Part shown: positions 1-4,415 of the stretch, piece after piece | Numbering within the stretch: the first letter of the stretch is position 1 | Layout of the letters: each line of letters opens with the position of its first letter | Origin: Desulfovibrionales bacterium | GTDB lineage: Bacteria; Desulfobacterota; Desulfovibrionia; Desulfovibrionales; Desulfomicrobiaceae | Assembly: GCA_012727515.1 (NCBI GenBank) | Contig: JAAYGZ010000354.1 | Coordinates: 1 to 5,893, forward strand | Length of the DNA: 5,893 bases | Direction: 5' to 3' | Notes under the pieces: model-generated | Seen by the model: the letters and a program-made list of their open reading frames with translations, nothing else | Database searches by the model: none | What the model was told of the DNA's origin: nothing | Translations under genes and position numbers: made by a program

Positions 1-234
1 GGTGAAGCGATATGTTGCAAACAGCTCTTCAAGGGCCTGCTCATCTGCAAGATCAACAGGAAAAAACTGTGCTGTACCATGCGCATTCAGATGGGCTAAG
101 CGATCCTTTTTGAGCTGTACAGAATAATAGTCATTGAGGTTATCCAGTCCAAAAACAGTGGCTCCGGTGTCTGCTAGGCGCTGAGCCAGATGAAAACCAA
201 TAAATCCGGCAACCCCGGTGACAAGAACATTCAT
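1..234 (-). CDS. NAD-dependent sugar-nucleotide epimerase, N-terminal part (UDP-glucuronate 4-epimerase-like)
   Basis: The gene starts with ATG at 234 and runs off the left edge after 78 codons. The protein begins MNVLVTGVAGFIGFHLAQRL, the extended-SDR Rossmann motif GxxGxxG (G7, G10, G13). It continues with GLDNLNDYY at 29-37 and a K/R-rich LKKDRL, then VDLAD at 60-64, where the aspartate normally contacts the NAD adenine. The LDN-x-NDYY pattern with LK..RL is typical of UDP-glucuronate 4-epimerases and their GalE-like relatives, which invert C4 of a UDP-sugar for capsule or LPS synthesis in the cytoplasm. The catalytic Tyr-x3-Lys lies outside the window, so substrate cannot be settled; UDP-glucose epimerase or a dehydratase are alternatives. 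A GAGGAGT ribosome site (239-245) supports the start. A separate promoter-like sequence lies upstream, so the gene is probably not simply the tail of the coaBC operon. Confidence 0.9.
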   Translation of the reverse strand, partial: MNVLVTGVAGFIGFHLAQRLADTGATVFGLDNLNDYYSVQLKKDRLAHLNAHGTAQFFPVDLADEQALEELFATYRFT

Positions 235-238
235 ATAT

Positions 239-245
239 ACTCCTC
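239..245 (-). promoter_or_regulatory. Ribosome binding site of the epimerase gene
   Basis: On the minus strand GAGGAGT lies four bases before the ATG at 234. It is one of the strongest Shine-Dalgarno matches in the window and fixes the epimerase start. Confidence 0.75.
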
Positions 246-253
246 GCAATTGA

Positions 254-269
254 TGTGAGTACGCTCACT
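254..269. promoter_or_regulatory. CRP/FNR-type palindrome at the epimerase promoter
   Basis: The plus strand reads TGTGA-GTACGC-TCACT, matching nine of the ten conserved positions of the CRP-family consensus TGTGA-N6-TCACA. It lies about 20 bp upstream of the epimerase ATG and just downstream of a predicted -10 element (272-277), so it would cover the transcription start. A bound regulator there would be expected to repress. Which CRP/FNR family member, if any, binds is unknown. A chance match or a small leader hairpin (GTGAG/CTCAC, 5 bp, 4-nt loop) is an alternative. Confidence 0.4.
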
Positions 270-271
270 AA

Positions 272-300
272 ATCAAAGCGAGACAAGGAGCAACTGTCAG
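272..300 (-). promoter_or_regulatory. Predicted sigma70-type promoter for the epimerase gene
   Basis: Read on the minus strand, CTGACA (300-295; 5/6 match to TTGACA) is followed after exactly 17 bp by TTTGAT (277-272; 4/6 match to TATAAT). The start of transcription would fall near 265, inside the CRP-like palindrome, leaving a leader of about 30 nt with the ribosome site. The -10 element is weak, so this is a prediction by eye only. Confidence 0.4.
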
Positions 301-389
301 GCAGGGACAAAAAATGGCTGCACTGACTCCAGAGACTGTTTTATTTTGCTCAGAGATGTGCTGCTTATTTACGGTATTGTAAATTTATA

Positions 390-405
390 TCTCATAAGAA
401 TGAGA
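390..405 (-). repeat. Short hairpin after the UDG-like gene, possible weak terminator
   Basis: A perfect 6-bp stem with a 4-nt loop (TCTCAT-TCTT-ATGAGA on the minus strand) lies shortly downstream of the stop codon at 429. The following bases, TATAAATTT, are AU-rich but not a U-tract, so it does not meet the usual intrinsic terminator pattern. It could be an mRNA 3'-end stabilising hairpin or chance. Confidence 0.25.
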
Positions 406-428
406 CGGAAGGCATTTTGAAGGGGCGA

Positions 429-1058
429 TTAGTATAAGGGAATGGACTGTAACATTTTCCAGGCATGGTTTTTGGCAGCCTGGTCCCCTGCCAACATAGG
501 ATCTAGGGCAGGCAAAAAATACACGCAGGCCTCTGAAAAATACGGCAAGTCCTTTTGCTTAACACATTGGGCTTGCAATTCCAGAAAAGGGCCAAAACAG
601 ATAATAAAGCGCGGGCGCAGCCAGCTCACTCCGTGTTCAAAAAGAACCAGATCCTGGTCAAGAGGCCATTCCGCGATTTGATTTTCAGACCATCCAAGGT
701 GCTGATACGTACTTGCCTGGATTTTACGAAAGAGCCCAAGCCGTGGGGATGGCTGTGTTGCACACAGATCTGCATCAAGTTGGGCATAGGTCCAGAGGGA
801 GTAAATGGGCGGTTGTTTCCCGTGAAACAAAACCTGGAGATGGCTTGGAATTTGTAATGATTTAGGAGTATTAGAGACAGAGTTAGCCGGTAAGATGCTC
901 TTTTCCTCTTCAAAGATTACTGCTTTGGATGGCTGTGGCTTCCATGCATACAGGACGCCCTGACGACGCAGCAAACGGGCAGCTTCACTTAGTGTATGCT
1001 CGGTAAAATCCAATCCCAGATCCTCCAGGCCACTTCTGTTTTGGGCAAAACAGGCCAT
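429..1058 (-). CDS. Uncharacterised protein, UDG-superfamily-like, overlapping coaBC
   Basis: This is a 209-residue protein if the ATG at 1058 is used, or 194 residues from a TTG at 1013. The TTG is preceded by GGAGG (1026-1022) at 8-nt spacing, while the ATG has only a poor ribosome site, so the TTG start is plausible and would cut the overlap with coaBC from 70 to 25 bp. I see an N-terminal LSEAARLLRRQGVLYAW segment (23-39), a proline/charged linker, SLWTYAQLDADL (87-98), PRFIICFGPFLELQ (149-162), and a C-terminal LPALDPMLAGDQAAK..AW..L block (182-203). The last two recall the 'PK-hh-LG' strand and the terminal 'HPS-LL-x-K-x-W-DL' motif of family-4 uracil-DNA glycosylases, but the catalytic motifs and iron-sulfur cysteines are not evident. 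Function is unknown; enzyme activity should not be assumed. Co-transcription with coaBC is likely. Confidence 0.75.
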   Translation of the reverse strand: MACFAQNRSGLEDLGLDFTEHTLSEAARLLRRQGVLYAWKPQPSKAVIFEEEKSILPANSVSNTPKSLQIPSHLQVLFHGKQPPIYSLWTYAQLDADLCATQPSPRLGLFRKIQASTYQHLGWSENQIAEWPLDQDLVLFEHGVSWLRPRFIICFGPFLELQAQCVKQKDLPYFSEACVYFLPALDPMLAGDQAAKNHAWKMLQSIPLY

Positions 1059-2197
1059 GCTTCATGACGTCCGTAGCGATCAAAAACCAGCACTCGATTT
1101 GTCGGGCTGGCAAACCCGGCACCTGGTTCATGAATAGGATTCGCAACCAACACGTCCAGATTCTTGCGCTCAAGCTTCTGGGTTGCATAGGTAGTAAGAT
1201 TTTCAGCCTCAGCGGCAAAACCAATGGTTATTTGCCCTGGTTTTTTGGCTGTGCTCAATGTGGCCAGGATATCAGGATTTGGCTCAAACTCTATGCTCAG
1301 GCCAGCTCCAGATTTTTTGAACTTGCTCTGACTGCAAGGGGGAGGACGAAAATCCGCCACCGCAGCGGCAAAGCAACCAATATGCTGAGAAGGAAAAATA
1401 TCCTGAGCTGCTGCAAACATCTCACGCGCCGAAACCACAGGAACAACATGAATGCCCGCAGGCAGTGTGATATCAACCGGCCCCTGAATGACCGTTACCT
1501 CTGCTCCGCGCATGGCTGCGCACACGGCAAGACTTGCTCCCATCATGCCTGAGGAAGGATTTGACCAAAATCTGGCAAGATCAAAATACTCACGTGTTGG
1601 CCCCACGGTCAGCATAATCCGTTGCCCGGCTAAATCTTGCGGGGCCAATGCGGACATAACCTGAAAAAAAATCTCATGCACTTCGGCCATACGCCCTGTT
1701 CCGCTTTCCCCACACGCTACTTTTCCGCTACCCGGTGAAACAGGCCGAACTCCTCGCTGCATCAAAGTGCGCCAGTTGTCTTGTGTTGCTGCGGCTGACC
1801 ACATGCGAGGATTCATGGCCGGAGCAACCAAGGTCGGCCCTGCATAGGCCAAGAGCTGGCAGCTTAAAAGATCATCTGCAAGGCCATGCGCCATTTTAGC
1901 CAGAATATTTGCAGTGGCCGGAGCAACAACAAATGCATCAGCCACGCTCGGCTCTAAATGATCATAGCCTGCCGAAGAAAATAACTGTGTGTGCACCGGG
2001 TCAGCGCCCAGAGCACCAAAGCACATATCTGTAATAAATTTACGTGCGCCATCTGTCAGCGTCACCCCAACCTGGATATTGAGGCGCACCAAGGCCCTGA
2101 GAAGATCCAGGGCCTTAAACGCAGCTACAGAGCCAGTAACTCCGAGGTGAACCCGCTTACCGCGAAAGGTATCAAAAAAATAATACTCTGGAATCAC
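989..2197 (-). CDS. coaBC: Bifunctional phosphopantothenoylcysteine decarboxylase / phosphopantothenate-cysteine ligase (CoaBC)
   Basis: This cytoplasmic enzyme carries out two consecutive steps of coenzyme A synthesis: joining cysteine to 4'-phosphopantothenate, then decarboxylating the product to 4'-phosphopantetheine. The N-terminal flavoprotein CoaC domain (about 13-180) shows GVTGSVAAFKA (19-29), the catalytic histidine H80, APAMNPRMW (125-133) with the substrate-binding N129, and ACGESGTGRM (161-170) with the active-site-flap C162. The CoaB domain (about 190-402) shows GPTREYFD (199-206), SNPSSG (212-217) with conserved N213, AAVADFRP, a KFKK segment corresponding to the catalytic-lysine region, NPDIL, and GFAAEAENL. 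The length of 402 is typical. An oddity is Met218 where SSGKMG is usual. The start is GTG at 2197, overlapping the upstream lipoprotein TGA as GTGA, which implies translational coupling. The 3' end overlaps the UDG-like gene. Confidence 0.96.
   Translation of the reverse strand: MIPEYYFFDTFRGKRVHLGVTGSVAAFKALDLLRALVRLNIQVGVTLTDGARKFITDMCFGALGADPVHTQLFSSAGYDHLEPSVADAFVVAPATANILAKMAHGLADDLLSCQLLAYAGPTLVAPAMNPRMWSAAATQDNWRTLMQRGVRPVSPGSGKVACGESGTGRMAEVHEIFFQVMSALAPQDLAGQRIMLTVGPTREYFDLARFWSNPSSGMMGASLAVCAAMRGAEVTVIQGPVDITLPAGIHVVPVVSAREMFAAAQDIFPSQHIGCFAAAVADFRPPPCSQSKFKKSGAGLSIEFEPNPDILATLSTAKKPGQITIGFAAEAENLTTYATQKLERKNLDVLVANPIHEPGAGFASPTNRVLVFDRYGRHEAWPVLPKTEVAWRIWDWILPSIH
1022..1026 (-). 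promoter_or_regulatory. Internal Shine-Dalgarno favouring a TTG start at 1013
   Basis: GGAGG on the minus strand, inside the last codons of coaBC, lies 8 nt before an in-frame TTG (1013-1011) of the downstream UDG-like gene. The ATG at 1058 lacks a comparable site. Starting at the TTG would give (M)DFTEHTLSEAARLL, which places the first recognisable helix at the N-terminus. Confidence 0.45.
2194..2197 (-). promoter_or_regulatory. GTGA stop/start overlap coupling lipoprotein and coaBC
   Basis: The coaBC GTG (2197-2195) and the lipoprotein TGA (2196-2194) share bases. There is no strong Shine-Dalgarno before the GTG, so coaBC translation probably depends on ribosomes finishing the lipoprotein gene. 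Confidence 0.6.
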
Positions 2198-2730
2198 TGG
2201 GAAAGCGTCCGCTCATATTCAAGAGAGCCACCACCTGTTGAGCCAGATGGATAGGAATCCACAGGCATTGTACCTGTGGAATACGCAGGAGAGCCAGTAC
2301 CAGCCACGCGCATAGATACCCAGACTTCAAGCCAGGTGTAGTAAATCGGATCCTCTTCAATGGTCATAACCACAAAGCGATCATCCTTGGAGAAAACTAA
2401 CAAAAAACGCTGATATTTCTGATAGGTCAGCAAGTGCCACCCATCCTTGGGCATGGTATTGGCAAAAAAATCAAAGAGTGAACTTGGTTCAACACGGCCC
2501 TTGAATTTCATTACCCCAACATTGCTCCCTTGTCCCGGCGTAATGGACGACTTGTCGGTTTGCAGTTCCATTTCTTCTGGAACGCGAATATCATTAAAAT
2601 CATAGTAAAATCCTGCGCTCATCTGCGAACCGGCAGCAGGATCTGCTCCAGTGGAACTTGACTTCATGTTCGCACAGCCCTGCATGGACAGTACAAACAG
2701 ACACAACAGAAAAAAAATAGTATTCCGCAT
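2194..2730 (-). CDS. Predicted lipoprotein of unknown function
   Basis: The protein has 178 residues. Its N-terminus is a signal peptide: MRN, a hydrophobic stretch at 4-14, then a lipobox-like MQGC with Cys19 as the predicted lipidated residue. Met at the -3 position is less common than Leu but tolerated. Residue +2 is Ala, which under the E. coli Lol rule would favour the outer membrane. The mature part has a Ser/Gly-rich tether (23-38), a compact alpha/beta region from YYDFNDIRVPEEMEL to about 140 that includes FKGRVEPSSLFDFFANTMPKDGW, and a Gly/Ser/Thr-rich low-complexity tail (about 142-168). I do not recognise a named domain. The TGA stop overlaps the coaBC GTG, so the two are co-translated; a functional link to CoA synthesis is not implied by the sequence. 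The ribosome site (GGGTAGAG) is weak. Confidence 0.85.
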   Translation of the reverse strand: MRNTIFFLLCLFVLSMQGCANMKSSSTGADPAAGSQMSAGFYYDFNDIRVPEEMELQTDKSSITPGQGSNVGVMKFKGRVEPSSLFDFFANTMPKDGWHLLTYQKYQRFLLVFSKDDRFVVMTIEEDPIYYTWLEVWVSMRVAGTGSPAYSTGTMPVDSYPSGSTGGGSLEYERTLSQ

Positions 2731-2767
2731 AGCTCTACCCGTTGATGTTGAATGGTTTCACTACGTA

Positions 2768-2790
2768 CTTGGGTACTCTACAAACCCAAG
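2768..2790. repeat. Inverted repeat between the 240-residue gene and the lipoprotein gene
   Basis: CTTGGGT (2768-2774) and ACCCAAG (2784-2790) form a perfect 7-bp stem with a 9-nt loop in the 83-bp spacer. On the minus strand it lies about 24 nt past the upstream stop codon. No U-tract follows in either direction, so it is more likely a processing or stability element, or an operator, than an intrinsic terminator. Confidence 0.35.
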
Positions 2791-2813
2791 ATGCCTGCAT
2801 ACAAAGTCCTGCA

Positions 2814-3536
2814 TCATTCAAGATACGCCAACGCATCAGCCTTTTCTCGTGCCAGACGTGCCTCGTCAAGCCATCCTCCTTCGGCAAAAGAAGCCGCAGC
2901 CAACACATACATTGGGCGCAAATGGTCACCATATATTGCTTGAATTAACTCTGTAAAATATCCTTTAAATACCTGGCGTGCAAAATCCCAATGCGTATAA
3001 AAATAGCGAGCCAGAAGTGAATTTTCACTGTGCAGTGGCAAATATAAAATAAACATCCGCTTGCAGTGGAAGAGAATAAAGCGCACTCGTTGCACTTCTC
3101 GGGAAATACTTTCCGAAGTCTGCCGAATAACCGCGTACAATTCCGAACCAATATGCTGCTCTTCAGGGCTTAATAATGAATCTTCCTGCAGGCGCTTAAA
3201 GCGCGGCTTATAGTTTCTTTGTTGGTACGCATCTTCCTTGAGTTTAATACATTCATGAAAAATATAGCCCAAAGCCCAGTCCAGATATTCGCCAAGAATG
3301 CGCTGTTCTGCACGTTCTTCCGAGCGAAAAAGCAAATGCGCAGTATCTTTAAGCCGCCACAACAGTCCTTTGTAGTTTTGCCGTCCCAAGAGATCGTCAA
3401 AAAAATGAAAACTGACCTCTCCAGAGGTATCAAACTCGGAAAAATGCTCTTCCAGTGCAGCTGCAATCTGGCAAAAATCGCGTACCACATCACGCACAAA
3501 AGATTGCTGCTTGGAGAACAACCAACGTTTGGACAT
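2814..3536 (-). CDS. Uncharacterised soluble, mainly helical protein
   Basis: The protein has 240 residues, with no signal peptide or membrane segment, and is rich in charged and aromatic residues. The ATG at 3536 is supported by AAGGAAG four bases upstream (3541-3547). The composition, with repeated amphipathic stretches such as [20 protein letters not shown] (12-31) and [20 protein letters not shown] (174-193), suggests an all-alpha fold. The C-terminal 37 residues ([30 protein letters not shown] and flanks) look like a TPR-type helix pair, with the small residues A-A-x-F and G-W-x-x-x-A in helix-packing positions; this is only a resemblance. I do not recognise a family. It is first in a same-strand cluster leading to the lipoprotein and coaBC, 83 bp from the next gene, and is divergent from the rfaE2-like gene. 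A shared divergent regulatory region is possible. Confidence 0.8.
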   Translation of the reverse strand: MSKRWLFSKQQSFVRDVVRDFCQIAAALEEHFSEFDTSGEVSFHFFDDLLGRQNYKGLLWRLKDTAHLLFRSEERAEQRILGEYLDWALGYIFHECIKLKEDAYQQRNYKPRFKRLQEDSLLSPEEQHIGSELYAVIRQTSESISREVQRVRFILFHCKRMFILYLPLHSENSLLARYFYTHWDFARQVFKGYFTELIQAIYGDHLRPMYVLAAASFAEGGWLDEARLAREKADALAYLE

Positions 3537-3700
3537 TATTCTTCCTTTACGGTAAACAAGAATTCCTTTTGCAGCGGTCTGATGTCACAAGGAAAATGCA
3601 TACAAATAAAAGAACAGCCATTGATTTGGCACATACAGACCAACGCTCTTACCCAGTTATTTCTACGGCACGACCATACATACGTCAAACCTACTTTAGC
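3537..3700. other. Divergent intergenic region
   Basis: This 164-bp spacer must carry the promoters for both directions. Next to the minus gene's ribosome site is a perfect palindrome, TTTAC-G-GTAAA (3546-3556). On the plus side TTGATT (3621-3626) could be a -35 element but has no good -10 at 16-18 bp. The plus reading frame is open through the whole spacer (from 3455), which allows an alternative upstream ATG at 3596 for the rfaE2-like gene. Confidence 0.5.
3541..3547 (-). promoter_or_regulatory. Ribosome binding site of the 240-residue protein gene
   Basis: AAGGAAG on the minus strand, four bases before the ATG at 3536, supports that start. Confidence 0.6.
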
Positions 3701-4192
3701 ATGAACAAAAACCCATTATCAAAAAAAATAATCTCGCCAGAAGAATTTACTCGGCTTTCCAGAAGTGGTCACACAGTTGTCTTCACAAACGGGTGCTTTG
3801 ATCTGCTGCACCCAGGCCATGTGGATTATCTGCAGCGAGCCAGGGCCTTAGGGACCTGCCTGGTAGTAGGCCTTAATAGCGATACCTCTGTGCAGCGCAT
3901 CAAAGGCCCACTGCGACCAATTACTGACCAACAAAGCCGTGCTCTGGTATTGGCTGGCCTGGCAAGCGTGGATTATATCATTATATTTGCGGAGGACACG
4001 CCGCATAGCCTTATTACGGCCATCCAGCCAGACATCCTGGTAAAAGGTGGAGATTGGCCAGTGGATCAAATCGTGGGTCGAGATGTGGTTCAGGCACGTG
4101 GAGGCCAGGTACTCTCTTTGCCTGTGCTGACAGGCTACTCCACAACGGGTATTATTGAGCGCATTGTACAGCTCTATAGCAGTGCAGAGTAA
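3701..4192 (+). CDS. rfaE2: D-glycero-beta-D-manno-heptose 1-phosphate adenylyltransferase (RfaE2/HldE C-terminal type)
   Basis: This is a 163-residue cytoplasmic nucleotidyltransferase that forms ADP-heptose from heptose 1-phosphate and ATP for the LPS inner core. The sequence carries the cytidylyltransferase-like signature [20 protein letters not shown] (28-47) with the HxGH residues H37-H40, then VVGLNSD (55-61), RIKGP..RPI (66-74), the R80-A-x-V-L-A-x-L region, [12 protein letters not shown] (90-101), [10 protein letters not shown] (110-119), and the terminal GYSTTGII (145-152) typical of RfaE2. No kinase domain is attached, so the heptose kinase should be encoded elsewhere. ATG 3701 gives the usual family length (about 160), although it has no clear Shine-Dalgarno. 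An in-frame ATG at 3596 follows AAGGAA and would add 35 residues of unlikely composition. Related glycerol-3-phosphate cytidylyltransferases are the main alternative. Confidence 0.9.
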   Translation: MNKNPLSKKIISPEEFTRLSRSGHTVVFTNGCFDLLHPGHVDYLQRARALGTCLVVGLNSDTSVQRIKGPLRPITDQQSRALVLAGLASVDYIIIFAEDTPHSLITAIQPDILVKGGDWPVDQIVGRDVVQARGGQVLSLPVLTGYSTTGIIERIVQLYSSAE

Positions 4193-4214
4193 ACAATTCT
4201 ATATCTATGTCTGC

Positions 4215-4262
4215 CCGGAGCAAACTCCATTTGACACAAGCAGTATAAAAAATACTCTCCGG
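4215..4262. repeat. Interrupted inverted repeat
   Basis: The contiguous right arm ATACTCTCCGG (4252-4262) pairs perfectly with CCGGAG (4215-4220) plus AGTAT (4242-4246), leaving a 5-nt A loop and a 21-nt bulge on the left arm. GGAG (4217-4220) can pair instead with CTCC at 4225-4228. The TTGACA lies inside the bulge. It may be an RNA switch or operator, or fortuitous. Confidence 0.3.
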
Positions 4263-4280
4263 AAAGCACAAATCAGGCCT

Positions 4281-4308
4281 TTGTTTTGTGAAAAAGTGAT
4301 CAAAACAA
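4281..4308. promoter_or_regulatory. Operator-like dyad upstream of the molybdopterin oxidoreductase gene
   Basis: TTGTTTTG (4281-4288) and CAAAACAA (4301-4308) form a perfect 8-bp inverted repeat with a 12-nt spacer. Inside it, TTGTGAA (4286-4292) equals a half-site of the Rex consensus TTGTGAA-N4-TTCACAA, while the other half (TGATCAA) matches only 4 of 7; CRP/FNR-type binding is equally conceivable. The stem has just two G-C pairs and the T7 run begins 8 nt after it, so a terminator for the rfaE2-like gene is possible but weak. Confidence 0.35.
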
Positions 4309-4370
4309 GCGATACTTTTTTTCTCAGTCTCTATCAGCGTATAAAATGATATTCGTGCAATTAATCTTCA

Positions 4371-4393
4371 GCAGGAAACACAGCAAATCCTGC
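4371..4393 (+). repeat. Leader hairpin before the oxidoreductase ribosome site
   Basis: GCAGGA (4371-4376) and TCCTGC (4388-4393) form a perfect 6-bp, GC-rich stem with an 11-nt loop, ending 10 nt before the AGGGAG ribosome site. It could insulate or stabilise the mRNA start; a role is not shown by the sequence. Confidence 0.3.
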
Positions 4394-4403
4394 AACAATC
4401 AAG

Positions 4404-4409
4404 AGGGAG
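4404..4409 (+). promoter_or_regulatory. Ribosome binding site of the molybdopterin oxidoreductase
   Basis: AGGGAG lies six bases before the ATG at 4416. Another in-frame ATG at 4410 touches this site and is too close to be used efficiently, so 4416 is preferred. Confidence 0.65.
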
Positions 4410-4415
4410 ATGACC

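Larger units (their letters stand above)
235..428. other. Intergenic region between the UDG-like gene and the epimerase gene
   Basis: This 194-bp stretch has no credible small gene. It holds, from the epimerase side, the ribosome site, the CRP-like palindrome and a promoter-like pair. Nearer the UDG-like gene are two short inverted repeats: 367-384 (ATTTAC, 6-nt spacer, GTAAAT) and 390-405 (TCTCAT, 4-nt loop, ATGAGA). The second lies about 24 nt beyond the UDG-like stop codon and could form a small hairpin, but no T-run follows it, so termination there is doubtful. Confidence 0.6.
4193..4415. other. Repeat-rich intergenic region upstream of the molybdopterin oxidoreductase gene
   Basis: These 223 bp contain no convincing gene. 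A consensus TTGACA (4231-4236) has only poor -10 candidates behind it (AATACT at 14 bp, TACTCT at 16 bp). TATAAA at 4340-4345 resembles a -10 but has no clear -35. Three inverted repeats are present (4215-4262 interrupted, 4281-4308, 4371-4393) and a T7 run at 4316-4322. No obvious terminator closes the rfaE2-like gene, so read-through into the next gene is possible. Confidence 0.5.

Noticed and set aside
429..1058. Active uracil-DNA glycosylase
   Set aside because: The N-terminal catalytic motif and the four cluster cysteines of family-4 enzymes are not visible; only a distant fold resemblance is claimed.
1064..1552. 162-codon open frame on the plus strand
   Set aside because: It is antisense to coaBC, with a cysteine/histidine/arginine-rich composition typical of a shadow frame.
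2768..2790. Intrinsic terminator after the 240-residue gene
   Set aside because: A 7-bp stem exists but no U-tract follows on the transcribed strand, so termination is not supported.
3627..3641. Possible sigma54 promoter (TTGGCAC)
   Set aside because: The -24 half looks right, but the required GC at the -12 position is CC and the TTGC block is absent.
4231..4258. Strong sigma70 promoter from the perfect TTGACA
   Set aside because: The only -10 candidates at acceptable spacing match three of six bases; AATACT is at 14 bp, which is too close.
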